Positions 51,472 to 61,942 of a stretch of 64,000 nt of DNA are shown piece by piece. The position numbers were made by a program, and so were the translations under genes. The stretch's first letter is position 1. Every line of letters starts with the position of its first letter. Under the pieces are notes generated by a model. The model saw only the letters and a program-made list of their open reading frames with translations, searched no databases and was not told where the DNA came from. The DNA comes from Plenodomus lindquistii (taxonomy: Eukaryota > Ascomycota > Dothideomycetes > Pleosporales > Leptosphaeriaceae): contig JANUWI010000001.1 in NCBI GenBank assembly GCA_025504975.1, positions 1,054,001 through 1,118,000 of the forward strand, given 5' to 3'.

Positions 51472-53159
51472 CTAGTCCTTTCTCTTGTTTATCTTTGGCA
51501 ACGCGAACCAGCACGCCAACATAGCTGCGTACAACCCGATACACACAGGATGCAGTACCCAGGTTCCTGCAGCCTGCGCCAAGATACCAGTAGTGAACGG
51601 CGCAACTGCACCTCCACTGCTCCCTGCACCTCCGATGAAACCGATTGCCGTGGTCTGAACGTGGCGGGGCATAAGGCGGGAGAATATCGTCTGCGCACAT
51701 GGATAGACGGGCCCAAGCAGCAGGCCCAACAAGCAGACAGCCACTGCATTGCCGATGAGATTGGGTGTCAGCCATGCAAGAAGCTGCAAGACTACTGTCC
51801 CGAGCGTGAGCACAACGACAAAGTTCTTCTCGCCAATCCTGGGAGCCGCGTGCGTCAAAACGAAGCGGCCAAGCGTGATGCCTCCCTGAGACCATGTAAG
51901 CGACTGAACTCACACAGCAAAGGTAATTCAACTCACCCAGAAACCAGCTGTCACATATCCGACCTTTGCGGGATCACCGTTACGGTACTTGATCAAGTAC
52001 GAAATGAACCAGCCTGAAATGCTGACTTCGGCTCCTTGGTACGCGAAGATGAATAAGGCTCCAAAGATGGTCACCCTATTCTTCAGCGCAAGTTTGAGAT
52101 CTTTGAGTTTCGACACCGCTTCCTCTGCTGCTGTCTGTCGACTAGCTGTGAGTTCAAGCGGAGTGAGCAGGGCGTGCTCAGACTCTTCCTTGTACGACCA
52201 GAAGGCCCAAGCTGCAAATGCGATGCAGCACAAACGAAGCCCAACAGTCAAGAAGTAGAAGCGAGACCAGAGGACGCCTTGAGAAACGATAGCTGTACCG
52301 ATGATAGGTGCGACGATACCGCCAACGCCGTAGGAGCCATGAGCGAGGCCGAGAATGACGCTCGGTGGATGCGTGTGCGCACAGTATACATTGTTGAGTG
52401 CGAGGTTGATTGCTGCACCATAACCGAGCAAAAAGAATCTGCAGGTTTCAGCGATGAGTCTGACATTAAGCTTCTCATACTTACGAAACTACTACCAGCG
52501 GGTACGGTGGTGTGCATACCATGATCACGTATGCAGCAAGCTGTATCAACTCTGCTACGATTAGAGTCTTCGCTCGACCCAATTTGCCCAGAAGGGTGTT
52601 GGTGAAGAAGGCAGCGCTGATGAAGCCAAGGGCATTCCCAACAAAGACCAACGACATGATCGAGTATGAGATGTGATACCACGACTCCATGTATGGAATC
52701 AGAGCCCCAACAACTACTCCTGGTCAGCATTGCTACATCTGGCTTGGCATTTGTTGGTTATCTAAGCGTACCTGAATCGTTCATGCCGTTCGAGAAATAG
52801 ATCACACAACAGCACAAGATTCTCCATTTTGTCATTGGGTCAGCGTTCCATGTCCTGATTTGGCTGACAGCTTCGTCTATCCTTGGGGTAGGTGGCCGAC
52901 TCATCTCCAGTTCATTCGGCGTCTTCGGAGTCTGAACGCCAGTTGGCATCTGGCGCTCAGGCGTGCGTGTGCCATCTGATTTGGTGTGAACCTGCTGTTT
53001 CGCAGAAGCAAACTGCTCGAGTTCGACGTCAGGGAGAACTCCGATTTCCCGCACATCTTCAGGTGCTTTGCCCTTGTTCTGTTGGTAGACAGGCTGTGGG
53101 CTGGCGACTTTGGAGGCCGGCTGAATGTCGAAGATGCTGTGGAAGGCTGACGGGGCCAT
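51472..53159 (-). CDS. MFS transporter, BSC6-like
   Basis: Exons 53159-52772, 52719-52485, 52438-51937 and 51885-51472, with introns of 52, 46 and 51 nt, give 512 residues. The joins restore NDSGVVVGALIPYMESWYH, PLVVVSFFLLGYGAAINLAL and AGFWGGITLGRFVLTHAAP. The last is the family's GxLxGR-type loop before a central helix. About 12 membrane spans follow a polar 110-residue N-terminal tail. The product is a plasma membrane or vacuolar transporter whose substrate is not evident; it resembles fungal proteins named bypass of stop codon 6. The start at 53159 is the first ATG; the frame is open upstream without another ATG. Confidence 0.85.
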
Positions 53160-53856
53160 CTCGACTTCTGTCAGACGTCCACGTCCACGGACTGTCTTGA
53201 AAGCTTGAACGTGTCGCTTTAGATATGCTCGTACGGACAGGGGCGGGTGATATTTGCTAGTCGAGCTGCTAGTCACTCACGATAAGTGGCCTTGCTGAGA
53301 ATTGAAGAAGTACGGAGTCTCTGCGAGCAAAGTTAAGGTTGTTGAATGGTCGATGTGGGGATTACGGAAATCCTCTAGAAGGGAAGTCGACGATGCAACG
53401 TAACTAACCAATCTTATAACCACTTTCAAAATTACAATTGGCCAATTCGCAGTATCACAAAGCGATACGCTCGCAATGATCTACGGACACAAACTGTATG
53501 GCCCGACAATAGACCTATCAAATGACTGGCGTGCTCGTCCCAAATGCAGTCTGACGACCGCAATGCAGCAATCGCTAGGAATGGTACGCCCTCGTAGGAG
53601 CGTTCATGCGCCCTTCTCACCAGAAAGAGCGCCCTCCTCCGGGATTGGAGACATATCCGCTAGGGAGAAGAATATTTTGCAATCGATAAGTTAGCGCGGT
53701 ACGATTGGCTGCCGAAATTCGAGGTTCTGCTCGGCACACCTTCCGTACATGACTTGCGCGGCCAGACCCCTCAAGCCTCCCACCAAACTTTCTTAGCACA
53801 GCACGCGCATTGTCAAACAACACGTGAACCTCACTACACGTCAATAACAATCGACG
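53160..53856. other. Intergenic between divergent genes
   Basis: Two promoters (MFS and the eIF1A-like gene). A short ORF (53476-53694) has no supporting features. Confidence 0.5.
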
Positions 53857-54338
53857 ATGCCTCGCCCAAAGCGTGCCGTCATGGAGACCATAGAGGCTAC
53901 CATGATACCACCCGACACGCTTCCGCCTTCGCACCACATCGCACGCGTCGTGAAAGCTGAGGGCAAGAATATTTACAGGGCCCAGCTACCGGATGGCAAG
54001 GAAGTACTGGCAGAGCTTGAGGCCAAGTTTCGATCGACTGTGTGGACCAGGCGTGGAGGCTTCGTGGTCGTGGACATGTCAACCATGGCGGACCGAGACA
54101 ACAAACTGGATGGGGAGATTGTAAACATCGTCAGAGAAGAGAAAGAGTGGAGGAAGATGCCGTATTGGTACGCTGAACATTCTTACATGCTGGGTATCGT
54201 CAGTCTATAGTACAGAGCGCTAATATATACTCCCTCAGGCCCAAGGAGTTTGTCAAAAAGTCGACTTATATCGAGGATAGCGACGATGAAGAATCGACCG
54301 TTGGCAAAATGCCGCCCGCGGACTCGGACGAAGACTGA
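53857..54338 (+). CDS. EIF1AD-type S1-like RNA-binding protein
   Basis: Exons 53857-54167 and 54239-54338, with a 71 nt intron (GTACGC donor, CCCTCAG acceptor), give 136 residues. The sequence HHIARVVKAEGKNIYRAQLPD begins an S1/eIF1A-type OB fold. LAELEAKFRSTVWTRRGGFV is the conserved second half. MPYW-PKEF spans the intron, and the tail is acidic (DSDDEES, then DSDEDE-like), as in the EIF1AD group. Members are small nuclear proteins linked to ribosome biogenesis and stress. Its stop is 9 bp from the stop of ALG3 on the other strand. Confidence 0.9.
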
Positions 54339-54347
54339 GCTCTGCAA

Positions 54348-55776
54348 CTACTCTTTATGCTCGTGGTCATCGTCGATGATTCCCTTCATCGGTCCTTCAT
54401 ACTCGTTTCGCGTTCCCCACCATGCGCCTAGTACGGTGATTGCGAGGACGCCGACAACGGTCGCTGAGCTGAGCGGTGTGCTTGGATAGACATTCCATGC
54501 CCATTCTTGCGCACCCCAAAGCACGTACTGTACAACTGGGTGGAAGCCTGCTTTCCACAACAAGAACGGCGTTGCCCATGCGATATACGCGAAGAATTGG
54601 TAATGCAGGGATCTCGCGCAAAGCATGCCAATCAGCGTTGCGGACAGGATCGTCGTTGTAATAAAGTCTGGCGTGATTCTGCGCGCCATATCGTCCTGGT
54701 CTCTGGGCTCCTTTGCGGGGATGGCTAGCTTCAGGAATTCGCGAAAGTTGCGTTTCGAGGGCTTCATCCAACGCGTCTTGGCAAACCAGAGGAGCAGGCC
54801 AGCATGCACAGCCAGCAGACCGAGGGCAAATGGCTTGGACAGAAACGTCGATTCCGGAACAAAGCGCCAGTTCACAGTCCATTTGTACATGAACACCCTG
54901 CTGAACTCGAACGCCTTGGAGAAGTAAGATGGCGCGCGTTTGCGGAAGGGGTAGCCATAGAGAATCTGTCGTAGTCAATACTCATGATGTTGCAATGGCA
55001 GAGTCAGACTTCATACCGATATTTGAACAATAATCATGGCTTGTGTCAATGCCTCGCGTCCACCTAGCTTCTGCACCATCAAGATACCCATAGCCGGTAA
55101 CGGGAGAAGCAAGCTCATTTTAACGTTCAACCCTGTGCTGTAGAAGAAGCTTCCCAAATGCCATTGATCGCGCTGGTAGCAGAACATCGCGAGCCAGAGT
55201 CCCAGAACGGCGAAACAGTCATTGAAGCAACGCAGCATGAAGATGCTATGGAGGCGTTTCGACAATACCAGTAGTGGAAAGACATAGGGGGGTACCTGAG
55301 CAGGTTGTCAGATTTACGTAAGATGGGTTTAACGCTGGACGTACCTTTGCTTTTCTATAACACATCCCAACGACACCTAGCGTTACGAGATACACTAATG
55401 CAAAGATGTACTGCGCTCTCTCGATATTGCTCCCTTCATCTGTCCAACCATACAGATGCTTGTATATCCAGACATGCGCGCCAGGATACACAAGTGGTCC
55501 AGTTGAACCAGAAATTTTGGCATAATCGCGTTCGCCTTTGAGGTAAATAGATATTTGCTGCATATAAGTTGACCAGTCTATCTCTGTGTCTGTGTCATAT
55601 TTGTCAGTATGGATTTGGGGGACACGTGGTTTCGCGACACAGGGACGGTACGAACATGGAATTTTGTCAATTATGACCCCGCATAGCGCTGCGTCGGCAA
55701 CAAGAAGCAGCGGCAGTAGCCATTGTGTGTGCAAGGGATTGTATGCGAGATCTTTCGCCCGAGATATGAGGGACAT
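54348..55776 (-). CDS. ALG3: Dol-P-Man:Man5GlcNAc2-PP-Dol alpha-1,3-mannosyltransferase
   Basis: Exons 55776-55345, 55295-55017 and 54965-54348, with 49 and 51 nt introns (GTACGT and GTATGA donors), give 442 residues. The lumenal loop contains EIDWSTYMQQI and GSTGPLVYPGAHVWIY, the family's catalytic-side motif. Later blocks are SKRLHSIFMLRCFND, FSRVFMYKWTVNWRF and ARSLHYQFFAYIAW. All are ALG3 hallmarks, with about ten membrane spans. It adds the sixth mannose to the N-glycan precursor on the lumenal face of the ER. The tail ends DDDHEHKE. Confidence 0.95.
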
Positions 55777-56585
55777 GGTGCTGATGGAATTGGTGATCGG
55801 TGATGGGGGGACGCGTCGCCTATAGGGTTCGCGGTAAAGTCACGTGGACACGGGGTCGCGATGTTTCAATGCTGGAGATGTCGCGTTTTATGGTTCAACA
55901 TGAGTTTCAGAAAGTACGATTCTCGTACGACGGGTTGTTGTGATGGTTTGAGGAGGCCTGGTGGATTGAAGGCTCGGTCGTACCTACCTGCCTTGAGAGG
56001 ATGCGTGGTGTTTGCGCTATGTTGAGTGTCCACTGCCCCTTACGAAGAACGCCGACTCACCCTCATCCAACACAATTTCGCGTCAACATTATTTGCAAAA
56101 GCTAGCTGCCCAAGAACATTGCAGCGGATACGTGGGAATGGTCACAATGCCCATTCTTCGCCAATCGAACATGTCATGTTGAGCATGGGCGCCCACTGTT
56201 GTTCGTGATTTCGACTGCATTCCCCGAGTCGTTCCATCACTATCCATCTTACACAAGAGGAAGTACAACCCGTGAACTGTCAGATGTCATGTCCGCAATA
56301 CTGTACATGCTATATTGTACATGCTACTGGCTTTCACGTCATCAGCGGACCGGTACCTGTTCGGGCCGCGGTAGAACATCGGTTCCGGAAGATCATCATG
56401 TGAAGAGCAAGGGTAAAACCTACTAATTTGTCTACAACAACGCGATTCATTTGTGAGTAGGCGACGGCTCTTAAAAATCTTCCGATCAGCAGGTTTGCTT
56501 CTCCGCATCCCCACCCTAGGTGATGCGGGGACACGAGTCATTCCACCGGGCCTTGCTTCGAGAGACAGAATGACACGAGAAGCAC
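55777..56585. other. Intergenic between divergent genes
   Basis: Upstream regions of ALG3 and the tannase-like gene. I searched it for an exon with a signal peptide that could belong to the latter and found none. Confidence 0.5.
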
Positions 56586-56591
56586 TATAAA
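56586..56591 (+). promoter_or_regulatory. TATA box of the tannase-like gene
   Basis: TATAAA lies 76 nt before the ATG at 56662. A start site about 30 nt downstream leaves no room for an upstream coding exon. Confidence 0.5.
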
Positions 56592-56661
56592 GGACATAGA
56601 CGTCACCAATGCAGGACTACAGGATGTCAATCAAGTGTTCCCTTACAACACACCCAACAAC

Positions 56662-58272
56662 ATGACAGACTGTCAGCAATTGGGTGTCACGCTTGGCGCC
56701 ATGCCTGGTGTGGCTGTATTGAATGCTACGCACTTCACCAGCGGTGCATCGATCAGTCTTCCGGATCTCGTTCCTTCATGTTTCGATTGGAACGGAATTG
56801 GCGCGGCCAGGGCAACCGCTGACCTCTGCCGAGCTGTCCTGGATGTCAACACCAGCTCATCGAGCATTGCACGCGTTGAAGCATGGCTCCCCGATCAGTG
56901 GAACGGTCGTTTCCTGGCTACCGGGAATGGTGGCACGGGAGGGTGCATTGACTACGGTAACCTCCAGACTGGTGCAAGCTTTGGATTCGCAACATTTGGC
57001 ACCAACGGAGGCCATGATGGGCAAGAAGGCTACGAGCTTTTCCTCCACAAGCCCGAAGCCATCAATGACTTTGGTTACCGTGCCATACATTCAGAGGCCG
57101 AAGTTGGGAAGCGAGTCATCGCACAATACTACGGTCGCGATGCGAGCTTCAACTACTATTCCGGATGCAGCACAGGAGGACGTCAGGGATTCGAGGAAGC
57201 GATTCTTTACCCCGAAGACTTTGATGGAATTCTCATGGGCGCCATGGCCGTGGACTGGCTCCATATTGTGGCCTCGAAAGGTATCCTTGCGCGCCGCCTT
57301 GGTTGGCCCGACCTCGACTCACCAAGCTACATCAGCGACACGCAATGGAAAGCGATAGTTGCAGCGCAAATAGCAGCATTGGATCCTCTAGACGGTGTCA
57401 AGGATGGCATAATCGACGACCCCACCAGTCACATCTTCGACCCTGCAATCCTGATGTGCGGTACGGGAATACTCAATTCGACACTGTGTCTGACTGCAGC
57501 CCAAGTCAATACGGTACGAGAGATTTACCAACCTCTCGCCAATGGCTCAGGGCACATCGTATACCCTTCTTTTGAGCTCGGTGTCCCTACGGGTGTGTTT
57601 TCTAATAATACCCAAGTCATCAATGGATCGATAACCCCAGAATTAAGCTACGGTCTTGTTGATGACTACTGGCGTGGAGCAGTTTACAATAGAACCGACT
57701 TCTCGGTACAGAACTTTACCACTTCTGACATGGATTTTGCGGTGAATCTTAGTCCAGGCGGGATCAACATCGCAGGTGGCTCGTCCCACGACGTGTCTGC
57801 GTACCACGCGCGAGGTGGGAAACTACTCGCCTACCATGGCCGCTCCGATCAGACAGTAATGTCTTCTTTGGCAGCTCGCACATTTCAGCGGACTGCCGAA
57901 GCGGTCAATCTCACCATGGACGAGATGCACGAATTCTTCCGCCTGTTCTACGTGCCAGGCATGGCACATTGTATCGGGGGTGCCGGACAAGGGTTCATTG
58001 GGCAACCGATGGTTGACCGGCCTACATCAGCAGAGTTCAACAACAGCCAACACAATGTTTTACTGGCACTGGTAGAATGGGTAGAAGATGGCCGCGCACC
58101 GGGAAGCCTGATCGGGACAAAGTTTGAGGGTAGTCAATTGGTGGGTGGCAAAGTGGAGAGTCAGAGGACCCATTGTGTCTATCCGAACATCAGTCGCTGG
58201 GATGGTGTTGGCGATACAAAGAAAGCGGATAGTTGGACCTGTCAACTGAAGAGTATTCCTGGCTCGGTCTAG
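56662..58272 (+). CDS. Tannase/feruloyl esterase family enzyme lacking a signal peptide
   Basis: A single exon of 536 residues from the first in-frame ATG; the frame is open a little further 5' but has no ATG there. GCSTGGRQG (nucleophile Ser170), YHGRSDQTV (Asp396) and PGMAHC (His436) form the catalytic triad, with flanking cysteines as in fungal tannase-family enzymes. DPLDGVKDGIIDDP is the calcium-binding loop. Family members hydrolyse feruloyl or galloyl esters of plant polymers and are normally secreted. Here the protein starts directly at the first conserved cysteine (MTDCQQLG) although N-glycosylation sequons are frequent. The signal peptide is either lost or in an exon I could not find. 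Confidence 0.85.
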   Translation: MTDCQQLGVTLGAMPGVAVLNATHFTSGASISLPDLVPSCFDWNGIGAARATADLCRAVLDVNTSSSSIARVEAWLPDQWNGRFLATGNGGTGGCIDYGNLQTGASFGFATFGTNGGHDGQEGYELFLHKPEAINDFGYRAIHSEAEVGKRVIAQYYGRDASFNYYSGCSTGGRQGFEEAILYPEDFDGILMGAMAVDWLHIVASKGILARRLGWPDLDSPSYISDTQWKAIVAAQIAALDPLDGVKDGIIDDPTSHIFDPAILMCGTGILNSTLCLTAAQVNTVREIYQPLANGSGHIVYPSFELGVPTGVFSNNTQVINGSITPELSYGLVDDYWRGAVYNRTDFSVQNFTTSDMDFAVNLSPGGINIAGGSSHDVSAYHARGGKLLAYHGRSDQTVMSSLAARTFQRTAEAVNLTMDEMHEFFRLFYVPGMAHCIGGAGQGFIGQPMVDRPTSAEFNNSQHNVLLALVEWVEDGRAPGSLIGTKFEGSQLVGGKVESQRTHCVYPNISRWDGVGDTKKADSWTCQLKSIPGSV

Positions 58273-58507
58273 GGACTTGATTCAGACAATAAACACGTGC
58301 ATCCGGACCCGCTCCAATGCTGGAAATGAGCCATGACCTCCAGTATGCAGTTCTGTGAAAGCAATATAGCACTTCGATGGCTTTTCAATTTGTGATATGA
58401 CGTCCTTCGCATACTCTACGGAGAGAGATAGGCACACTTCAATGGTCTTAATTGTAGTACTCATCTCTACAACTATACAGACTAATAAATTGTGTTTTGC
58501 GGGTGAA
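58273..58507. other. Intergenic, no gene seen
   Basis: 3' flank of the tannase-like gene, leading into the MITE end. Confidence 0.4.
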
Positions 58508-58532
58508 CTCAATTAACACGAGCTCCTTCGTA
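58508..58532. mobile_element. Right terminus of a third MITE-like copy
   Basis: ACACGAGCTCCTTCGTA is identical to the right end at 12105-12121, and the preceding bases (CTCAATTA) resemble CACAATAA there. The left end was not found within 250 bp, so the copy is truncated or very diverged. Confidence 0.45.
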
Positions 58533-58657
58533 CGGCATTGGTTCTCCCGTGCAGACTGATAAAGGGAGTAGGCGACGCTTCGTGAAATTAGTCTCGTTAC
58601 AAGCAAACATCTTTGAAATTGCATATAAGGCGTCGCATGCGGATCATCTGATGTCCA

Positions 58658-59100
58658 CTCCTGGACAAGCGTAACTACGGAAATTGCAATGGCTGCAGCA
58701 CGTGCAATCTTTCTGGTACATTCATAGGAAATTGCAACAATGCAATCAATCAATTCCAGAGCGGCACAAACTATGGCTCCTGTGAGTCTTTCAATCCTCG
58801 CCAGAAGGAGATTTGAACGCGAGACGCATGTGCTAAAGAGAACTTACAGGGCAACGTATGAGTGTTGGTGATTGTTATACGGACTGGCACTGCAATAGTG
58901 CTTACCCGGTCAAGGATGGTGCTGATATCAAGAACGTGTTCAAGGTGGGTATCTGGCAGAAAGCAGGGTGTAAGGCTTGTGGCGAGAGAGTATTATACCG
59001 ATGGAGTGTGACCGTCTTCCTGAAGACTCACGAGCTTTGTAGATGGTGGTTGACAGATGGAAGCAATTGTCATGGGACAATCCAGGCAAAAGGCTGTTGA
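58658..59100 (+). pseudogene. KP4-like killer-toxin-family gene relic, 5' end lost
   Basis: Two coding segments, 58658-58781 and 58850-59100, are joined by a 68 nt intron with GTGAGT donor and TTACAG acceptor. Segment 1 opens with a Kex2-type KR site and has four closely spaced cysteines. Segment 2 has GADIKNVFK followed by a GC-x-x-CG motif, the order seen in KP4-like secreted proteins of ascomycetes. Cysteine spacing is the main evidence. There is no start codon or signal peptide in frame: TGA at 58649-58651 closes the frame just upstream, and a GTG-AAA stretch near 58587 in another frame may be the decayed start. It is therefore likely non-functional, and it begins 126 bp after a MITE end. 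Family assignment is tentative. Confidence 0.45.
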
Positions 59101-59334
59101 GCTCGTAACGAAAATCCGAGGTGTCGCGCCCGCGCAGATACAGAATAGGAAGCATAGTTCATGATGTATTCACTCATATGGGTAACTGGCAAATGATCAT
59201 AGAAGAGTTACTTTTACTTCTTAACCAGGATTGAATTCAAGCAAGGTGTTGTAATATTAACAGTTAAGGAAAGTGATTTAGATCTATTCAAGATACAACG
59301 CTAAACCGGCAAAGAAAAGTCCATGGTGGGCAGT

Positions 59335-59872
59335 TTAAGCCGTAGGCCTGCCAAGCTTGGGGTACTGGACAAGGGTGATGTATGCATCGGAGACTCCGGT
59401 GCAGACAATGGCGCCATTTCCACCAGCACGGCAGACGTTGGGAGCAGTGGTGGTAGCGACATACTGGATGCTGTTGATCTGTTAAAATAAAGTGAATACG
59501 GAAGGGTCTAGGGTAGTCATACTCATCGCTGACACTTTGCTGGATAAGGAGGCCCTGGCGGTCGTCCTGGTACGCGAACCAGATGCCGCTGTTCTGGCCA
59601 CACTGGTAGAACTTGCCGTCAATAAGCTTGTTGGCCTGTGCGCCGCAATTGAAGTCAAGGGTACCGCCGTTGGTGGCCTTGATGTTGAAGTTGATGTTGC
59701 TAAGGTCCTTGCCGTTGTTCTTGCGAGCGGAGAAGTTGGAGATCTTCCAGACGTAGTCGCCTTTTTGGGCGACGGGGCACGTGGCGGGGATGCTCTCACG
59801 AGCCTCGAGAGGTGCAGCGGCGGAGAGTCCGGCGACAGCGAGGAGAGAAGCGGCAATGGTAGTGAACTGCAT
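59335..59872 (-). CDS. Alt a 1-like (AA1-like domain) secreted protein
   Basis: Exons 59872-59523 and 59470-59335, with a 52 nt intron (GTATGA donor), give 161 residues. The acceptor chosen is the second AG (ATCAACAG), because it restores SDDIQYVATTTAPNVC; the first AG leaves the wrong phase. The signal peptide is MQFTTIAASLLAVAGLSAAA. The mature domain has CPVAQ, DYVWKISNFSAR, FNIKATNGGTLDFNCGAQA and FYQCGQNSG, then CRAGGNGAIVC. This is the beta-barrel AA1-like family that includes the Alternaria allergen Alt a 1 and plant-immunity-modulating proteins. Four or five cysteines fit the family's disulfides. It is likely secreted and abundant. Confidence 0.9.
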
Positions 59873-59993
59873 TTTGATGGTTGGAGTTGGTGATTTGTTT
59901 AGTGGTGAAAGAGTTGAGTAGATTGTTGAAGTTGTAGTGGTAGTTGAGTTGATTGTTTGTTGGATGAGAACTCAAAGCATGGAGTGCCTGATG

Positions 59994-60002
59994 ATTTATA
60001 TA
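59994..60002 (-). promoter_or_regulatory. TATA box of the Alt a 1-like gene
   Basis: TATATAAAT on the minus strand, about 120 nt before the ATG, with an AT/CAA-rich leader in between. Confidence 0.6.
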
Positions 60003-61942
60003 CACCAGTATCTCGTATCATGAAGCCATTTTTCTTGCCACAATGACCTACGTCTATTCTTTCGTGAGGCTAAACACGAGAAGATTGACATCAAGGGTCC
60101 CATTCCGCACCCTAGCAATACGATGTACCCCAGAATAACCCTGTCTTCGGCCCGTCGTAAGGCTGAAAGAAACCCAGAAAGAAGAAGTTACAGTGGCCCC
60201 ACATTCATGGTCATGACCTGCTAATTGGCCAAACTGAACGGCGGATTGACTGCACGTCGCCGTATCGCCGAACTTAGGGCTGGCTGATGCTCGGCCGGAA
60301 GTGGTAGGAAGGAAGTCGCGGAACCACTGAGGCTTAAGTCATGAGCTGCAGACGCAGAGTATACGAGCGAGAAAGTAACGTGAAGGACACTAGTCGCTGT
60401 TATTTTTGGAGGCGGGGGTAGCATCGCGTCTCCGTGAATCTACGATCTCTTCTAGCGTTGGCCATCGAGCGGGTGCGGAGTGTAGTCCGGATGCGAGGCT
60501 ATGACGTCCAAGTCGTCTCGTCGACAGCGATGCCGTCTCTCTAACGGCATCCAACGATGAAAAGAAGTGTCCTGCCTTGAAGGAGGCAGTCTGTCAAGCA
60601 ACATCTGCGATAAATGCTCTGCTAGCACCAAGAGGTGTTGGAAGGAGCGCTCTACGCAGCCAGAGTTCCGACCTTAGGTACCGACAAGCAATTCCATAGC
60701 GAAATTCTCGCCACAACTTTACTGCACGATTCCACAAATAAACAACACCACTAACAAAGCATCCATCCGCTCTTCAAAGGCTCCGAATCCCCGCCGTGTG
60801 ACCTCGTATTAGAGTACATCTAGGTGCGGTGATGCCGAGCTGCTGAAGTCAAATCAAATTGTCCAACATCATCTCGCCGCAACGTGTCAGCAAACTGAAA
60901 TTCACCAACAACCCTGCAAAGATCAGAGCAATCCGAGTGCTCATACTACCGTATACCAATACGCCGTCCGTATCGCAAAATATTAGTACCGATATACCGA
61001 GGTGGCGACGCCGTCCTCGAATTTCAGCGGGTGAAGTCAATGCCTAACTCGATTGTGGCGTACGGATCGCACATTCAGGGTTCAAGCCAAGAAGCTTGCC
61101 ATCATGAGCACCCACCATTCAGATGATTCAGTCATAGACGAGGAAACTCGTATGTCTCGCTGTGTATTGTGATGCTGTCTTAGGCTGTTTGTTCAGCCTC
61201 GTATTGAGTGAGCTATATCCATCGTATATGCCACCCACAAAGCCCCACCCAATGTGAGGTGGTGCCTACTTTACGTCACAAATCACGGACACATCACATC
61301 GGAATACGATGGAATACGGTTTGGTTGATGTCAGAGATCGACGTTCGGTACCCGGAGTGGAGTTGGCCCGTTGGGCGGACAATAGGAACTTTATGCCTAA
61401 TCACGGTTTACACAGTGCTTGATGTGTGCGGCGACTGGTCTTACCCTTGGTCGGCAGTTGTTCATTGTCCTGGTAACTGCGGCTGGTGCGGTAAGCATCG
61501 GGAGGTACGGGTGTCACCGTTGTCGAAAGGGAGTATACATCACCTCTACTCTTGTGAAGGTTGACTCACGTCCAGCATGTAGCGAAAAGACGCCGAGGAT
61601 AGATAAACAACACAAACACGTGGTGTAAGTGGCTAGGGTCTATTGAGTCGCGTCTTGAAGCCATGTTTGGGCGTGACCATAGAGTAAACCAGAAGTGAGG
61701 CGCTCTACTGCAGCATGTGCAAGTCGAGACATTTGGCACTGACACGCGGTAGCCTCTGATGCAGACGATCGAGGTCAGCCGACTCTGCGACCGCTCTACG
61801 TCGACTCGGATGCATCAGTTCGGAAGGATAACGGGAAACAAGATACAATCGCATTAACAACAAAGGGTATACCATGAACAGATGCATGAACGCCACGCCC
61901 CCTCAATTTTCACTTCGCATCCACCAAAGCACAATACCAGAC
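60003..61942. other. 1.9 kb without a supported gene
   Basis: Only weak signals. A short spliced frame may start at 61104 (ATGAGCACCC, donor GTATGT near 61151, acceptor TTCAG near 61197), but it stops after a few codons. A plus-strand frame around 61419-61520 encodes a hydrophobic stretch (GRQLFIVLVTAAGAVSIG) that could be a transporter relic. Neither is enough to call a gene. Confidence 0.4.

Noticed and set aside
58800..58825. tRNA T-loop-like sequence (minus strand GTTCAAATC)
   Set aside because: Lies in the intron of the KP4-like relic and cannot form the flanking stem.
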